NCBI RefSeq assembly: GCF_011397635.1
Contig: NC_064763.1
Location: forward strand, 26,239,437-26,303,436
Source of the DNA: Epinephelus fuscoguttatus
Lineage: Eukaryota > Chordata > Actinopteri > Perciformes > Serranidae
Direction: 5' to 3'
Length of the DNA stretch: 64,000 bases
The stretch's first letter is position 1. Each line of letters begins with the position of its first letter. This document shows positions 40,017 to 52,053 of this stretch, in pieces. The notes below the pieces were generated by a model. It was not told the origin of the DNA, ran no database searches, and saw only the letters and a list, made by a program, of their open reading frames with translations. The translations under genes were made by a program, and so were the position numbers.

Positions 40017-42236
40017 AGGGGACCTACTATGCCTTTCCTTTTTTCTGTCATAAATATCTTACAATGTCAAAAATGTGGCCAAAGTTTAAAATAATGAGGT
40101 AAACATAAGTAAAAGTAATCCACATGAACAAAAACCTCAGACTTCAGACCGTTCTCAGTGCTTTCTTTCCAATGTTTTTTCTACTTTCAAGTCAAACTGA
40201 CATCAGCTTGTGACCGATTTCTTTATATGGTCATTTCCAGGCACACTACTTCAGGTGTTTACATTGCGTAACCTAAATTCTAACATCAGAGAAACATGCA
40301 GTCTTGGTTGCTGACGTTAATTTCTCTACGATTTCTGATCATATTCCTGCTGCAACATATCCGGTTGTAAAGATTTTGGTTTAAAACTTTTATTGGTAAT
40401 TTTTCATGGTAGAAAGTGTCGTTATGTTCTGTTACAGTCATTTCTTGGCCACAAGTACACTTCTACATGTAGCTACATGCCAAGTCAGAGAAACATGTAG
40501 CATTGGTTGCAGATGTTGTTAATCTAGCCCCGATTTTAGATCATAGTCCTGCTGGAACATGTTCAGTTGTGAAGATTTTGATTTAAAATGTTATTGGTAA
40601 TTTTTCATGGTAGAAAGTGCCGTTATTCTCTGTTACAGTCATTTCTTGGCTTCAAGTTCACTGCTACATGTAGCTACATGCTAACATTTGGGAAACATGC
40701 GGTCTTGGTTGCAGATGTTGTGAATCACTCCCTGATTTTAATCATATTCCTGTTGAAACATATCAGTTTTGAGGGTTTTGTTTTAGAGGCCTTTCATGGT
40801 GAAAATGCTGCCATATCCTGTTACAGCCATTCCTTAGTTGCAAGTACATTGCTACATGCTAATATCATGTAAAAATGTAATCTTAGCTGCAGATGTTGTT
40901 AATTTCTCCCCGATTTTTGATCACATTCCTGCTGGAACGTGTCCGGTTGTGAAGATTTTAGGTTAAGGCTTTTATTGGTAATTTTTCATGGTAGAAAGTG
41001 CCATTATGTTACGTTACAGTCATTTCTTGGCTACAAGTACACTGCTACATGTAGCTACATGCTACATCAGGGAAACATGTAGCCTTGGTTGCACATGTTG
41101 TTAATCTCCTCCCCTTTTTTTCCTGCTGGGACATATCCAGTTATGAAGGTTTATTTCAGTGGCCTTTAATGTTCAAAATGCTGCTTTACTTACAGTTACA
41201 ACCATTTCATGGCCGCAAGTACACTGCTATATGTAGCTACATGCTAACACTAGGGAAACACATAGTCTTGGTTGCAGAAGTTGTTAAGCTCTCGCTGATT
41301 TTAGATCATATTTCTGCTGGAACATGTCCAGTTGTGAAGATTTTAGTTTAAGGCTTTTATTGGTAATTTTTTAATGGTGGAAAATGTCGTTATACTCTGT
41401 TACAGCCATTCCTTAGCTGCAAGTACACTGCTACATGTAGCTACATGCTAACACTAGAGAAACATGTAGTCTTGGTTGCAGATGTTGCTAAACTCTCCCC
41501 AATTTCTGATCATAGTCCTGCTGGAACATGTCCAGTTGTGAAGATTTTTGTTTAAAGCTCTTATTGGTAATTTTTCATGGTAGAAAGTGCTCTTATACTC
41601 TTTCCTGTCTTTCCTTAGCTGCAAGTACACTGCAACATGTAGCTACATGCTAATGTTAGGGAAACATGTTGTCCTGGTCGCAGGTGTTGTTAATCTCTCT
41701 CTGATTTTAATCATATTCCTGCTGGAACGTATCCTGTTATGAATGTTTTGTTTTAGAGGCCTTTAATGGTGAAAATGCTGCTATACACCATTACAGCCAT
41801 TCCTTAGCCGCAAATACACTGCTACATCTAGCTACATGCTATCATGTAAAAATCATGTAAAAATGTAATGTTCATTGCTGATGTTCTTTATATCTCCCCA
41901 GTTTTGGATTATAATCCGGCTGGAACATGTCTGGTGATGAAGACTTTTCTTTAGAAGTTTTAATTCGGCTGCAGTGACGATGCTGAAAGCGCAGATATGG
42001 AAAACACAGAAATGTTGACCAGTCACAGCAGTCTGGGCTTTTTTTGGGAGGGGGGCTTCAAGAGATAGGCACTAAAACAGAGTTTTCAGACAAAGGGTGA
42101 ATAACGCAGGTGTTTCAGCACAGACAATATGAAAAAAACAGTTGTTATTTTTTTTAAACATGAAAGCATATAATTATGTTCAACTAGAGACCAAAAATAT
42201 AAGTTTTAACCTGGAAATGAGCATCGCAGGTTCCCT
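40017..42236. mobile_element. TTAA-flanked non-autonomous element carrying a tandem array
   Basis: The left end AGGGGACCTACTATGCC and the reverse complement of the right end (AGGGAACCTGCGATGC) form an imperfect inverted repeat. The left flank is TCAA (40013-40016) and the right flank TTAA (42237-42240), consistent with a piggyBac-type TTAA duplication with one change. The element is 2.2 kb, but most of it is a ~200-bp tandem array. The subterminal parts match a fish MITE I recall (GTGGCCAAAGTTTAAAATAA). No transposase. Confidence 0.6.
40290..41960 (+). repeat. ~200-bp tandem repeat array inside a MITE
   Basis: About eight to nine diverged units, each containing TTGGTTGCAGATGTTGTTAA, CTGCTGGAACATGTCC, GGTAATTTTTCATGGTAGAA and CTACATGTAGCTACATGCTA. 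Anchoring on GAAACATG, unit starts fall near 40290, 40489, 40690, 40869, 41070, 41253, 41458, 41659 and 41857. Spacings are about 180-205 nt. Short open frames across it repeat the same peptide words and are not genes. Confidence 0.85.
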
Positions 42237-43234
42237 TTAAAGTCAGACAAGGAGTCAATTGCCGCTTTTAGAAAGTTCTGTACTAAGACTCTTTTATCTA
42301 GAGCCACATATGTGCCCCTGCTGGCCTTCAACTCAGTCCTGCCCTACCTTTATATGTGTCTCTCCTTGCCCTATTTTCCTCTGTGCTTTCAGGCTGTCTA
42401 AGGTGAGATGCCCACTCACTGGATTTGACTTATTTGCAGAAAGCCAGGGTCTTATGCATAAAGGTCAGTTTTTAAAAGATACAAGCTTATTCTAAAGGTT
42501 CTAAATCCTACTGCTGCACGGACATTGATGACACCTCGCTAACAGCGACAGTGAAAGAGCGAGATACAACCACAGGCATGTCAGAACTCGCCTGTAGTAC
42601 TGAGAGGGGGACTGACAGACGAGAGAGGTGAAGAAGGGGAGCAGCTAGGGAAGCCAGGGATGATTTTGTGTAATTTTGCAAGAAGCAGTCTGTCGCAGAT
42701 TGTGATCTGACATTCGGCACCTCACACAGCGCTCTCTTTTACACATATCCACAGAATCTAGTGCTCAGCAAATCTGAACCAGATGTGAAGTGTTTTGGGA
42801 CCCCAACATCAACCTGGCAAGGGCAGGTCTCCGCCTGAATTATCTGGGTGGGGTCAGCAGTGTAGAGGGGACAACTTAAGTGGTCTCGCTGCACTTTTGC
42901 ACGGGTCATTAGAAAGGAGAAGATGCTCCCGAGGTAGGAACAGAGTTGGCTACAAGCAGGGCCATGGAGCATGAATGGGCAGACTTCAGATTTCTGTGGG
43001 GATTGCTCAGGACCGGGTCTCTCTCCGTCCTCAGTTGTGGCTGCAGGGCCTGGAAGAGCCACTGCTTATCTGATAGATCCAGTAAGGGAACAGTTGATTG
43101 CCTTAAAGCAATGGGAAATGCCTTCCTTGCTCCCTCCCTCTTTCTTCCCTCCCTCCCTCTGTATTCTCTCACTTTTCCCCTCTTAGTTTCTTGAGCAGTG
43201 CCTCTCTACCTTTCTCTTCCTATTTTTCTCCCCG

Positions 43235-43277
43235 CTCCCTCCCTCCCTCCCTCCCTCTCTCTCTCTCTCCCTCTGCC
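43235..43277 (+). repeat. (CCCT)n/(CT)n tract next to the alternative nrg2 promoter
   Basis: A near-pure pyrimidine run (CTCCCTCCCTCCC... then CTCTCTCT...) ending about 47 nt upstream of the TATA box. A related CCCT-rich run occurs at 43121-43165. Such tracts can form triplex DNA and are common in TATA-promoter flanks; function is inferred. Confidence 0.8.
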
Positions 43278-43309
43278 CTGCTGTGAGTAGGTGGTTCCTT
43301 GCTGTACTT

Positions 43310-43355
43310 GATTGGTGTGAGTCTATATAGGAGGAGAGACGCTCTAACAGGCTCA
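43310..43355 (+). promoter_or_regulatory. Alternative nrg2 promoter: CCAAT-type and TATA boxes
   Basis: An inverted CCAAT motif (GATTGG, 43310-43315) precedes TATATAG (43324-43330). Transcription would start near 43355, leaving about 85 nt of 5'UTR without an ATG before the exon 1B start. The short spacing between the two boxes is tighter than usual. Confidence 0.5.
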
Positions 43356-43440
43356 GAGTCTGGTGGTGCCCACTTGCCACACGTTCCCAGTAGGACTACC
43401 TGTTTTTTTTTCCTGAGAGGATTTACTTTCTTGTGACAGC

Positions 43441-43528
43441 ATGACGGAGAGCAAGAGGAAAGATAAGAAAGGGAGAAAGAAGGGGGGTAAGAAAGGACAA
43501 AAGGAGAAAGAGGCCGATCCTGCTACAG
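43441..43528 (+). CDS. nrg2: Neuregulin 2, alternative Lys-rich first exon (type B)
   Basis: The ATG (A at -3) opens 29 codons plus one base: MTESKRKDKKGRKKGGKKGQ followed by KEKEADPAT. It ends at CTACAG|GTAAAAAG (last base 43528). The phase-1 end equals that of the signal-type exon, so it splices in frame to 55851 and gives ...ADPAT-AAAPKLKPMK. Known short NRG1 and NRG2 isoforms begin with a comparable MSE...-type Lys/Arg/Gly-rich N-terminus without a signal peptide, which supports this reading. Being so short and charged, it escapes ordinary ORF scans. With the TATA box 111 nt upstream it defines a second promoter within the large first intron. Confidence 0.82.
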
Positions 43529-46500
43529 GTAAAAAGAAATTAAAGGTGGTTTCTGTGTAACATTTTACGTATATCCATATGTATTTACGTGTGAGTGAGA
43601 CAGAGAGAGACATGGAGAGAAAAATGTGTGAGACTGAGTTTGTGTTACTGTGTCACGGAAGTGTGGGATAAAATAAGTATCCTCTTGGCTTGTCAAAGCT
43701 TGCCGCTGAGTTGTCACATGGACTGGTCTCCTAATGTGGACAGCGTGTAGAGGCACATCTGGTTTTGGCAGCACTTTGGAGCTGTAGGGAAGTCAAATGA
43801 TATGACTTGTGTACAAAATCAACTAAAGTTTCAGCTAAACCAGCTCTGGACCGCACAGAGCAAGTTGGATTCTCAGCTCTCTGAAAACGAACGACCGGCT
43901 ATAACTGTGCATTAAAGATTTTTCGTTAATTCATTGCATGGTCACGTTTTCACAAATGCTCTGCCACATTTCACAGGTTTGAAAAAAGTCAGCTTTCTTT
44001 TTTCAAACCGTTTTATTATGAAGTGATGTTTGTATGAGAATACAATATTCCATTACGCACTTTTCCGACTGGGTTAATAACTCAACAGTTGCTACAGTTG
44101 CTTTCTCCTTAATTATGAGTATGTGGTGAGTCATCCTACATAAAAGCATGTGTGTATATTTGCTGGGAGCTACGTTGACATAGGAATAGTATGGGAGCTG
44201 CTCGTCTCTCGGAGTCACAAACGTAGCAATGTGCTTGCTCAGTGGTGGATCCTACAAGCTGCAGCATGTCACTGTAGTTTGACCTCAGGTCATGGGGGAA
44301 GCTCAACCCCCGTCTCAGTGACACTTTAAGGACAATATCATGATTATCACTGTGGCCATTCATTCTCGGTGTGATCAGATACTGTATCTTAGTCAGCTTT
44401 TCTTTTGATGCTGGTGGCCATTTTGTACCTGCTGATGTCACCTCTGTCAGCGTCCAACAGATAACCTCAAGACTGGGTTTAGCTCACATCTTCACATTTT
44501 CCTGTAGATAATTGTATGTGGGTCTTTTCTGTATTTGAATTCTGCCCCTTATCAGCTTCACTGTGCTACTGTAGTTGTTTTTGGCATGTGTGCTTAATTT
44601 TCTTGTTTTATTACCCATGAAAAGTTTAATATATGAGTAATTACTGGTCCACGTTCCAAGTTTGATTGTGATCTATAAACATGTGAGATAAACAGCTTCC
44701 CAAACTACACGGGAATGCAGAATATTTTTTGGCATCTTTGTTAATCTACAAGCACAGCTGCCGCACAGAGAGAGAGAGAGAAAGAGAGAGGAGCTAGTCG
44801 GGTTTATTTTTTCCACTTTTCACAAAATGACACAAATGAAAATAAACTGTTTATTGTTGAATTTTTATCAATATGAATTTTAACAGTGTAGCTGCTGTTG
44901 TCCGTGTGTCAGCTGGCACGGGTGATGTCAGCTTTAAATAAGAATCTGATCTTAAATCACATCATTGTCCTCGATGAAAATGCCGTTTATTCATCACAAA
45001 GCTGTGTAACCTGTGTGAAACTATGACCACACGCTCATGTCTGATGCCTGTTATGTCTGCTCTAATGGAAAACTTCACGCCCAACCACCTCAGGTGTGTT
45101 CTTGGCCTGCAGCTCCAAAATGGGTCATCCAAAATAAAAAGAGAGGAACCAAACACCACCTTTAAAGATGAATCCTTTATTCACTACGTCAACCTGATCT
45201 GGCTCTTTAATAAATGCTGCCAGCTTTGTAATTATCCACCAGTGACATCACTTTGTGGAGAATGCGGTTTATCAATAAGTCATGTTCAAAAGAAGTAATC
45301 ATTTGCAAATCTGGAAACAAGTCTGCACAGCCAGAAGTGCAGCGATGCATGATATATCTACTAATTAAAAATTAATTAAATGAGTATACATGTATACAGC
45401 ATCAGAACAGTATGCCAGCTTCCTATATCTACTATGCTTGTTGTCTGTGCCCACTTCAAAGGATAACCATAGATCTCTTAGTGAGCTAGCTTGATCTGTT
45501 GGCGTGTTGACTAAGCAGCACAGTTGCACCAAAATGTACTGAAATGTGCTCAGACAGGCCAATGGAGATTAGTGGCTGTTTTGCTGTGTTTGAGCTGAGT
45601 GGAGGTATTACATGGGGATTGCATGTCTACCAAAATATGGATATGGGCAGTTTCCCAGTTTGTCACACAAGTGCTGCCTGACAGTGACATTTAAGCATGT
45701 GACCGTCCATGTGAAGGAAAGACCAATAAAACAAGAATGTAAGATAATATTTTTGTGTTTAAGTAACTAAAAAGTCTTATTATCGATGTTAAAGTTTGCT
45801 GAATATCCACGGTTGGTCTCAGAGCTTCCAAAATAGATAGATAGAGATAGCTTGTTCATCACTGATTTTTCACAGGGTTTATCTGATGCCACATATTGAT
45901 TTAGGTGCATTGTTGGAGAATACATACCGTTAGGTTATTCATTGCACCACACTCTCGGGGTGCAGAGCCCACTCTGGACACATACGGAGCAGCAGAACGC
46001 CAGACGCAGTGAAAGTTTGCTTTCACTCGCCTCTGCAATAGCTGCTCCTGTCATCCATCGATCTGATCTGATCAGCTCTGATCGGATTGACTGATCACTT
46101 AACAACCCTGCTAATCAAACTCCACAAACTGCTGCTGAGGGACCAAAAAAAACTGCGCTACATTCATGGACCCACAAAAATCTCTGAATCTAGGGAGGGG
46201 ACACACAATGATATAAACAAACAGACAAAAAAAAAAAAACAAAAAACAAAATGTGTCGACCCCATCCCTGATACCTCCCTGCCCGACGGCATCAGCTACT
46301 ACTACACATAGAGTCTAATTCTGTGGGAAACACATAAAGGTTTCCTTGTAGTCATGGCCAGTGACGCATATTCCTGTAGGCAACATCGTCAGCTGCCCAG
46401 AAAAAATGCTTTACATTTTTAAGTTTGTTTGAATGCTATTTATTTCAACTTCATCAAGATGCTATTTCACATCCACTTTTTAATCTCTGCAGCACCGTGC

Positions 46501-48081
46501 TGTGTTGTGCGTAATACGTTATACAAGTTCCTGTGTGGATGAGGTGTGTCAAAATATAATTGTATGTAATCCAGCCCATAAGCGCTCTGTGAAGGTTGTT
46601 AGACTGTCAGTCAGCCGTCACCGACATCCCAGGAACAAGACAGCATTGTCTCGTGTACCATACGTTCCCTGAGAACTTATTTTCCTCACATTTATTTAAG
46701 GAGATCACCTAACAGCAGGTACTTCTCAGCTATTATTGCCCCTTCACTGGCTATGACGTCTCCAGCATTTGGACCAGAAAGTATTCCAAAGTGTTGATTT
46801 ATTGCACTCTGCTGCTGCAATGTTACATGACGATTTCCTCTCACGTCTCTTTTTTTGAACGGTATGCATATCGAGGCTGAAAGTTGACACTCTTCAAATA
46901 ATGTTGCAGGACTTTTCTAATGAAACAGTCCCATGGTTAGAAAAGGAAAACTCCTGCAGACGCTAACAAAGACGTTTGTGCAAAAATGTTGGTCTTAACT
47001 GGAAAGAAAAGACCCCAGAGGGATGGAAAACTCTGCAACTTAGTTGTCTTTCTTATGAATAAGACAAGGAGAGCAAATGGCTGCAGGCATTTCATCAAAT
47101 CTGTCATTAACAGAATGCAACGTGAATGCATGTCTCACTTTTTTTCATCCGTAGTTAGAAATCCCTGTACAGTCTGCCTGACCTGCATAAATATTCTCTT
47201 GGAAGTGATGATGTGGTAATCCAGAACTTCTGCCATCCATCTTGTATTATGTCAGGACAAAGCACAACAAGTTCCTTTCTGACTGGATTTGCGTGCATAG
47301 TCAGAGTGGTAATAATTAGTTATGGAAGTGAAGAGTTGGCTCCTTCATTTTGTGCCAGATGCGTTTTTCTCATGTACTAACACCTACCACACCTTCAGAA
47401 TTCAAATTGAGCTACTGAAGTTATTCAGCAACAAAATGTTTTATAGAGACTAGTCGTCATATGAGGTGGCGGTGAAGCCTCAGACAACCTCAGCTTCCAA
47501 TTCAGGTATGATCTTGCTTCATATAATTGCTCTTACAAAATTGCCCTGTAGTGTGCTCGTACAAACAACAACTGGAGAACGAATCACAAAGCCAGCGAAT
47601 TCAACTTCAACTGACCATATAAACAGCATTATAGTGCCTATAAACACCTGGAAATCAGCGCAAGTAGAGATTTTTTTTTCGACGTCAGTAACAGTCTTAA
47701 CATGGCTAATTAAAACCACAAATTAGTAAGCAAACAGAAGCCTCTTGATGGGCGGTTCTCAAAGAAAATATCTAGAGACAAATCATGACAAGCTTTTAAT
47801 CTGAAAGCAATCTGCAGATGAAACTTAAGAAATTGCTGGTTTATTAAAGAGCTTCTGTGTAATGTTGTGAGCACTTAAGTTTGCTGTGATGTCACAGTGT
47901 TAACCATCTCCAGCAATTACTTTACAAGTGGCCTTATATATACACCAACAAAAAATATATATTCATACAAAATAAAAGCAAAAAATTACATCAAATGTAG
48001 CATCTTGGTTGTGCCCACTTGTGCATGATTCCCCTACCCCTCCATTGTTCTCTACCTCTAATTAACCTGTAAATAAATCAT

Positions 48082-48412
48082 CATCCATCCATCCATCCAT
48101 CCATTTTCATAACTGCTTATCCTCTTGAGGGCCGCGGGGGGCTGGAGCCTATCCCAGCTGATATTGGGCAAGAGGTGGGGTACACCCTGGACAGGTCAAC
48201 AGACTATCACAGGGCTGACACATAGAGACAGACAACCATTGACACTCACATTCGCACCTACAGCCAATTTAGAGTCACCAATTAACTTGCACATCTTTGG
48301 ACTGTAGGAGGAAGCCGAAGTACCTGGGGAAAACCCACGCTGACACAGGGAGAACACGTGAACTCCGCACATAAGAGCTCCCTCTTGGGATTGAACCAGT
48401 AACCCTCCTACC
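48082..48412 (-). repeat. Truncated reverse copy of the tRNA-like teleost repeat
   Basis: Reading on the minus strand it shows the same order as the copy at 24.4 kb. It runs from a degenerate B-box region (GGTTCAATCCC, near 48388-48398), through the CCTACAGTCCAAAG and GGTGTGAATG-like blocks, to GACCTGTCCAGGGTGTACCCC-like sequence and GGATAAGCAGTTATG. It ends in a (GGAT)n tail, seen as CATCCATCC from 48082. The A-box end is missing, so it is 5' truncated. It is uninterrupted where the other copy carries a nested MITE. Confidence 0.72.
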
Positions 48413-49223
48413 CACCCTAAATCATCAGTATTTAGTAAGATGTATTCAAATTAATGACTGTTGACCAATGTTAGGAGCCTGACAGGAGGACAGATGTGTC
48501 TGTCTGAAAGGGTATTACACATCTAGCAGAAACTGAGTAATCCCATTGGATTCCTCTCTAACTGTTGAAGTGTAATACAGTATTCGATCTGGTTTAATCT
48601 CCCAGCTCATGAGAAACATAACTCTTTGGCTTTTTTCACAAGCCCGTATTTAACATTGCCTCCTTCCAGTGTGTGTGAGTTCATGTGTTGGGAGCGTCTG
48701 TTCACAGTGTTGAATTGGGGAGTCGGTGAGAGCCAAAAGGAACCAACCATGGTGAAATGCCATGTAGAGCTTTATACTGGGGTGGTGATCGTCAGTGGAA
48801 TCAGTAGTTTTAAGAACCTGTTCAATTTACAGGTAGTGATTTCATTAATGGTTACTGTAAAAAATAATAGTGGAACAAACACAGTTGCTAAAATTGGCCG
48901 TGTAACTTGCGCAACATGTTAATTTATTTGTACATCGTGTGGCTGCCAGTAAGAAGCAAATTTCAAGGAAGTGATCAGCGATGTACAGTATTTGCATGCA
49001 GCTGCTTGTAGCACAGTCAGGTCATTCAACACCACAGTGTACAAAAATAGTATGAAAATTTCCCGAACATAAAAGTCATTTAGTAGGCAGTCAAACCAGG
49101 ACAGAGCAGGCAATGAGTTTCACATGACTTTTCTTCCCCAGTAATGCTTGGTTCTTTATGATAAGTCACAACAGTCATTATTGCAAAAGAGCAATGAAAC
49201 ACAGAGATCACAGACAAAGACGT

Positions 49224-49251
49224 GGGGGGGGTGGGGGGTGGGGGGGGGGGG
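49224..49251 (+). repeat. G-run tract with G-quadruplex potential
   Basis: Three G runs of about 8, 6 and 12 separated by single T (with further splitting of the long run possible). On the sense strand of nrg2 this could fold into a quadruplex in the intronic RNA. Confidence 0.85.
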
Positions 49252-52053
49252 ACTGTCATAGATTTCTGAGAAAAAAACTTGAAATTCTCTGAGAAGTCAC
49301 AAATTTACAAGAAAAATGCCCTCAGAGCCTTCTGCCAGAAAGTCAGGTGATGTAGCAAAGAGTGACAAAGTCCATGTAGGCGGGAGGAACAGCCATCGTG
49401 AGCAATATGGGGTTCAGTGTCTTACTCAAAGATACTTCAACATACGACTGGAGAAGCTGGTTTTTGAACCGCAGATCCTCTGGTTAGTGAAACTATAGTG
49501 GAACTGTTTTTAATGACAACAAGAGGTCTTGATTGGACGTTAAAACAACCATCAATCAATGTCTTACTGTTTCCTGGGATTCCGTCTTTACCAGTGGCGT
49601 CTGTGTTGTGATGAAGTCAATCCAACCGTGCAAAGTGAAGTGAACCCACAATTTTTCTTAGATTTTTTTCTCACACATTTTTTTCTGAATATTGCCCCCC
49701 TCCCTGGGACAATTTTTTTAAACCTACGATGACCCTAGTTCACCACTGTATTAAACAGTTTGCATTAAAATCTACTGTGTTGTGCTGAAATGATATCGCT
49801 GGAAAAGTATAGATATTGTGAAGCAGACTTCAGTTGTGAACTCATTATTTCCCATGACGGTGATTTAGGGCCGACTGTAAACAAAGATGTCCGCACTTTG
49901 GTAATAACAATAACTTGTTGTCATCCAGCGGTTATGTCCACCAGCTCTTTCACACAGTGAGCTATTGAGTGACACTTGTACACAATTTACACTCTTGTTT
50001 CAACTGTTGTCAGTAATCCAGTTTGAAATGTGGTCGATCTGAGAGTGCAAGGCCAAAAATTTATATCCTATTACAAAATCAAGTCGGTTAATTGGCAGCA
50101 TGTCCTATTGCAGTGTACTGTATGCTATGGCACTGCAGATCTGGACAAGTAGCTCAGTTACCATATGCATGAAAGTAGAGGTTTATCTAAGCACCAAAAG
50201 TACTACACGTCTGTACATACTGTCTTGCAAAAACAATAAGTTAAAGTAATCTAATAATAACCAAATGTAGACGCAGTTTTGTGATCACTCAGTGTGGAGG
50301 AAGACCTACTCTCTAGAAGGGGTGGACAGAAACACAGCGATCGTGACCAGTTGAGAAAATGTTAGTTCCAATATGTTCAGGGCACCAAACTGTTAATGGA
50401 GACTAGTCCTGCTGCTTGTAAGCAAATACAGATGATTTGGCCTCTTCACATCTGGATACAACCAGGAGAAACCCTGGATAGTAGGTTAAAAGTTGAGCAT
50501 TGATCAAATCAGAATAGCTGAGATGATTAAAAGTTAACAGGCAGTGTTGGTTTTCTTCATGTGTTTTACTGTCACAAAGAAACACAAAACATATGCTATT
50601 CATTTTAATAAAAGAAACACTATTAGTAGCATGTCCGAAGAGTTTAGTGAGAGAGAGGTAGAGTGTTTCGAGTCACATATAAACAATGTAGCAGATAATT
50701 ATTTGGGGAAAGTGTATTGGTTGTGGTGGGAGGCTGTTGAAATGATCTCCTTGAACAGATGTTGTGTTACAGTGACTAGTGTGCGGTGTCTGAAGACCAT
50801 TCCCACATGCAGAACCCATTTCTCTGGCCGTCTCACCATGTAATTTGTCTTTTGACAACGTGCAGCGAAGTGACATAACACCAGAGTAATCAGGGATACT
50901 TTGTCTAGAAGGGGAAACACAAAGGCATGCCTCGGATTCCTTTTCTAAGCTCCTGGAAGTAAAACAGAAATGTTAACTCAATAATATGAGCAATGCATTG
51001 TTAATTCATCAAGTGACTTTGTTTTTGAACCTCTCTCTCTGGGGCCGAGGTCTCCAACTGTTACCCAAGGCATGAGCTGTTGACACGCCGGTTAGGCTTC
51101 TATTCTCAAATTTGGTTTTTATAGTCCATGTCTGCAGCTGCCCCTCCGCTTCAAAAAGAGAGAATCAGGCTGTTGTTGAGGCGAGGGTTTATCATTGCTG
51201 CCTGACACTTTTTCCACTGGTGTAATGGAAAATGAGATAACCATTTGTCTCAAAGAAATGATTCTATTTCCAGTGATTATCAGCCTTTATTGTGTTGTCG
51301 GAAAACATTAATTGCACTTGGTAAAATTAACATGCTTTATGCTAAGCACCGTGAACTTGATTGTGCTATATTTAAGTTGTGTCCATCAAACTTTATAATG
51401 CTCTGCTTTTTTTCACATCTGTCATTCCAATCACGAGCGACTGCTGTGTATTGCTGACCAAGCCGACAAAGGATGTTCTTTTTTAATTTTTAGAAGTTTA
51501 TGGATTTGTTGTGTTAAGTTTGTGTCACGCAGATTAAGCAGCTGGAAAGATACCATTAAAATTATTCATTAATGAAGACATAATTCAACATGGACATGAA
51601 GATTATTCTCCAGTGCGATATAATGTTAAACATCTGCATGTCGAGGCAAGAGCGTCTGATGGACTCCTGTGTCTTCATTAGAAGTGTATCCTGTAGATGG
51701 AGCAGACCCTCTCACACATCTGGCTCACTGTCTTGATGAGAAGTGCAGTCCTGTGTTTCTGTATCTTTTCCAGGCAAGGACAAAGCTTGTTTAATTTGCT
51801 TGGCAAGGACAGAACTGTGTCCAGGCAAAGTACTAAATATTCCTTCTTTATGGTGCAACCTCATTCCTGCTGTTCCCCGACTATGACTGACAAGGCTTTC
51901 CTCAGGCAGTGTGCTGGGTTTAGTCTGGCAGAGCACAGTGTGTATGGGAAGCATGTACATATGCAGACGAGAGAGCATAAGTACTTATTTATAGCAGTTT
52001 ACTAATTAGAGTCAAATAAAAGTTTTTGTACCAAATTAAATTTTGTATCTTAA

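Larger units (their letters stand above)
18380..43200 (+). other. nrg2 intron 1, first part (18.4-43.2 kb)
   Basis: The intron between the signal-type exon and the alternative first exon. Apart from the listed repeats I see no supported gene. Open frames are short (under about 160 codons) and lie in low-complexity sequence (for example the CT-rich 36.9-37.1 kb stretch) or in unrecognised sequence. Microsatellite-like TG/CA runs occur near 33.3, 35.4, 36.0 and 36.4 kb. The 25.3-39.7 kb part is largely unique with no visible transposon ends. Confidence 0.6.

Noticed and set aside
40588..41351. Open frames of 88-94 codons in the 40-42 kb array
   Set aside because: They are pieces of the tandem units, interrupted differently in each unit.
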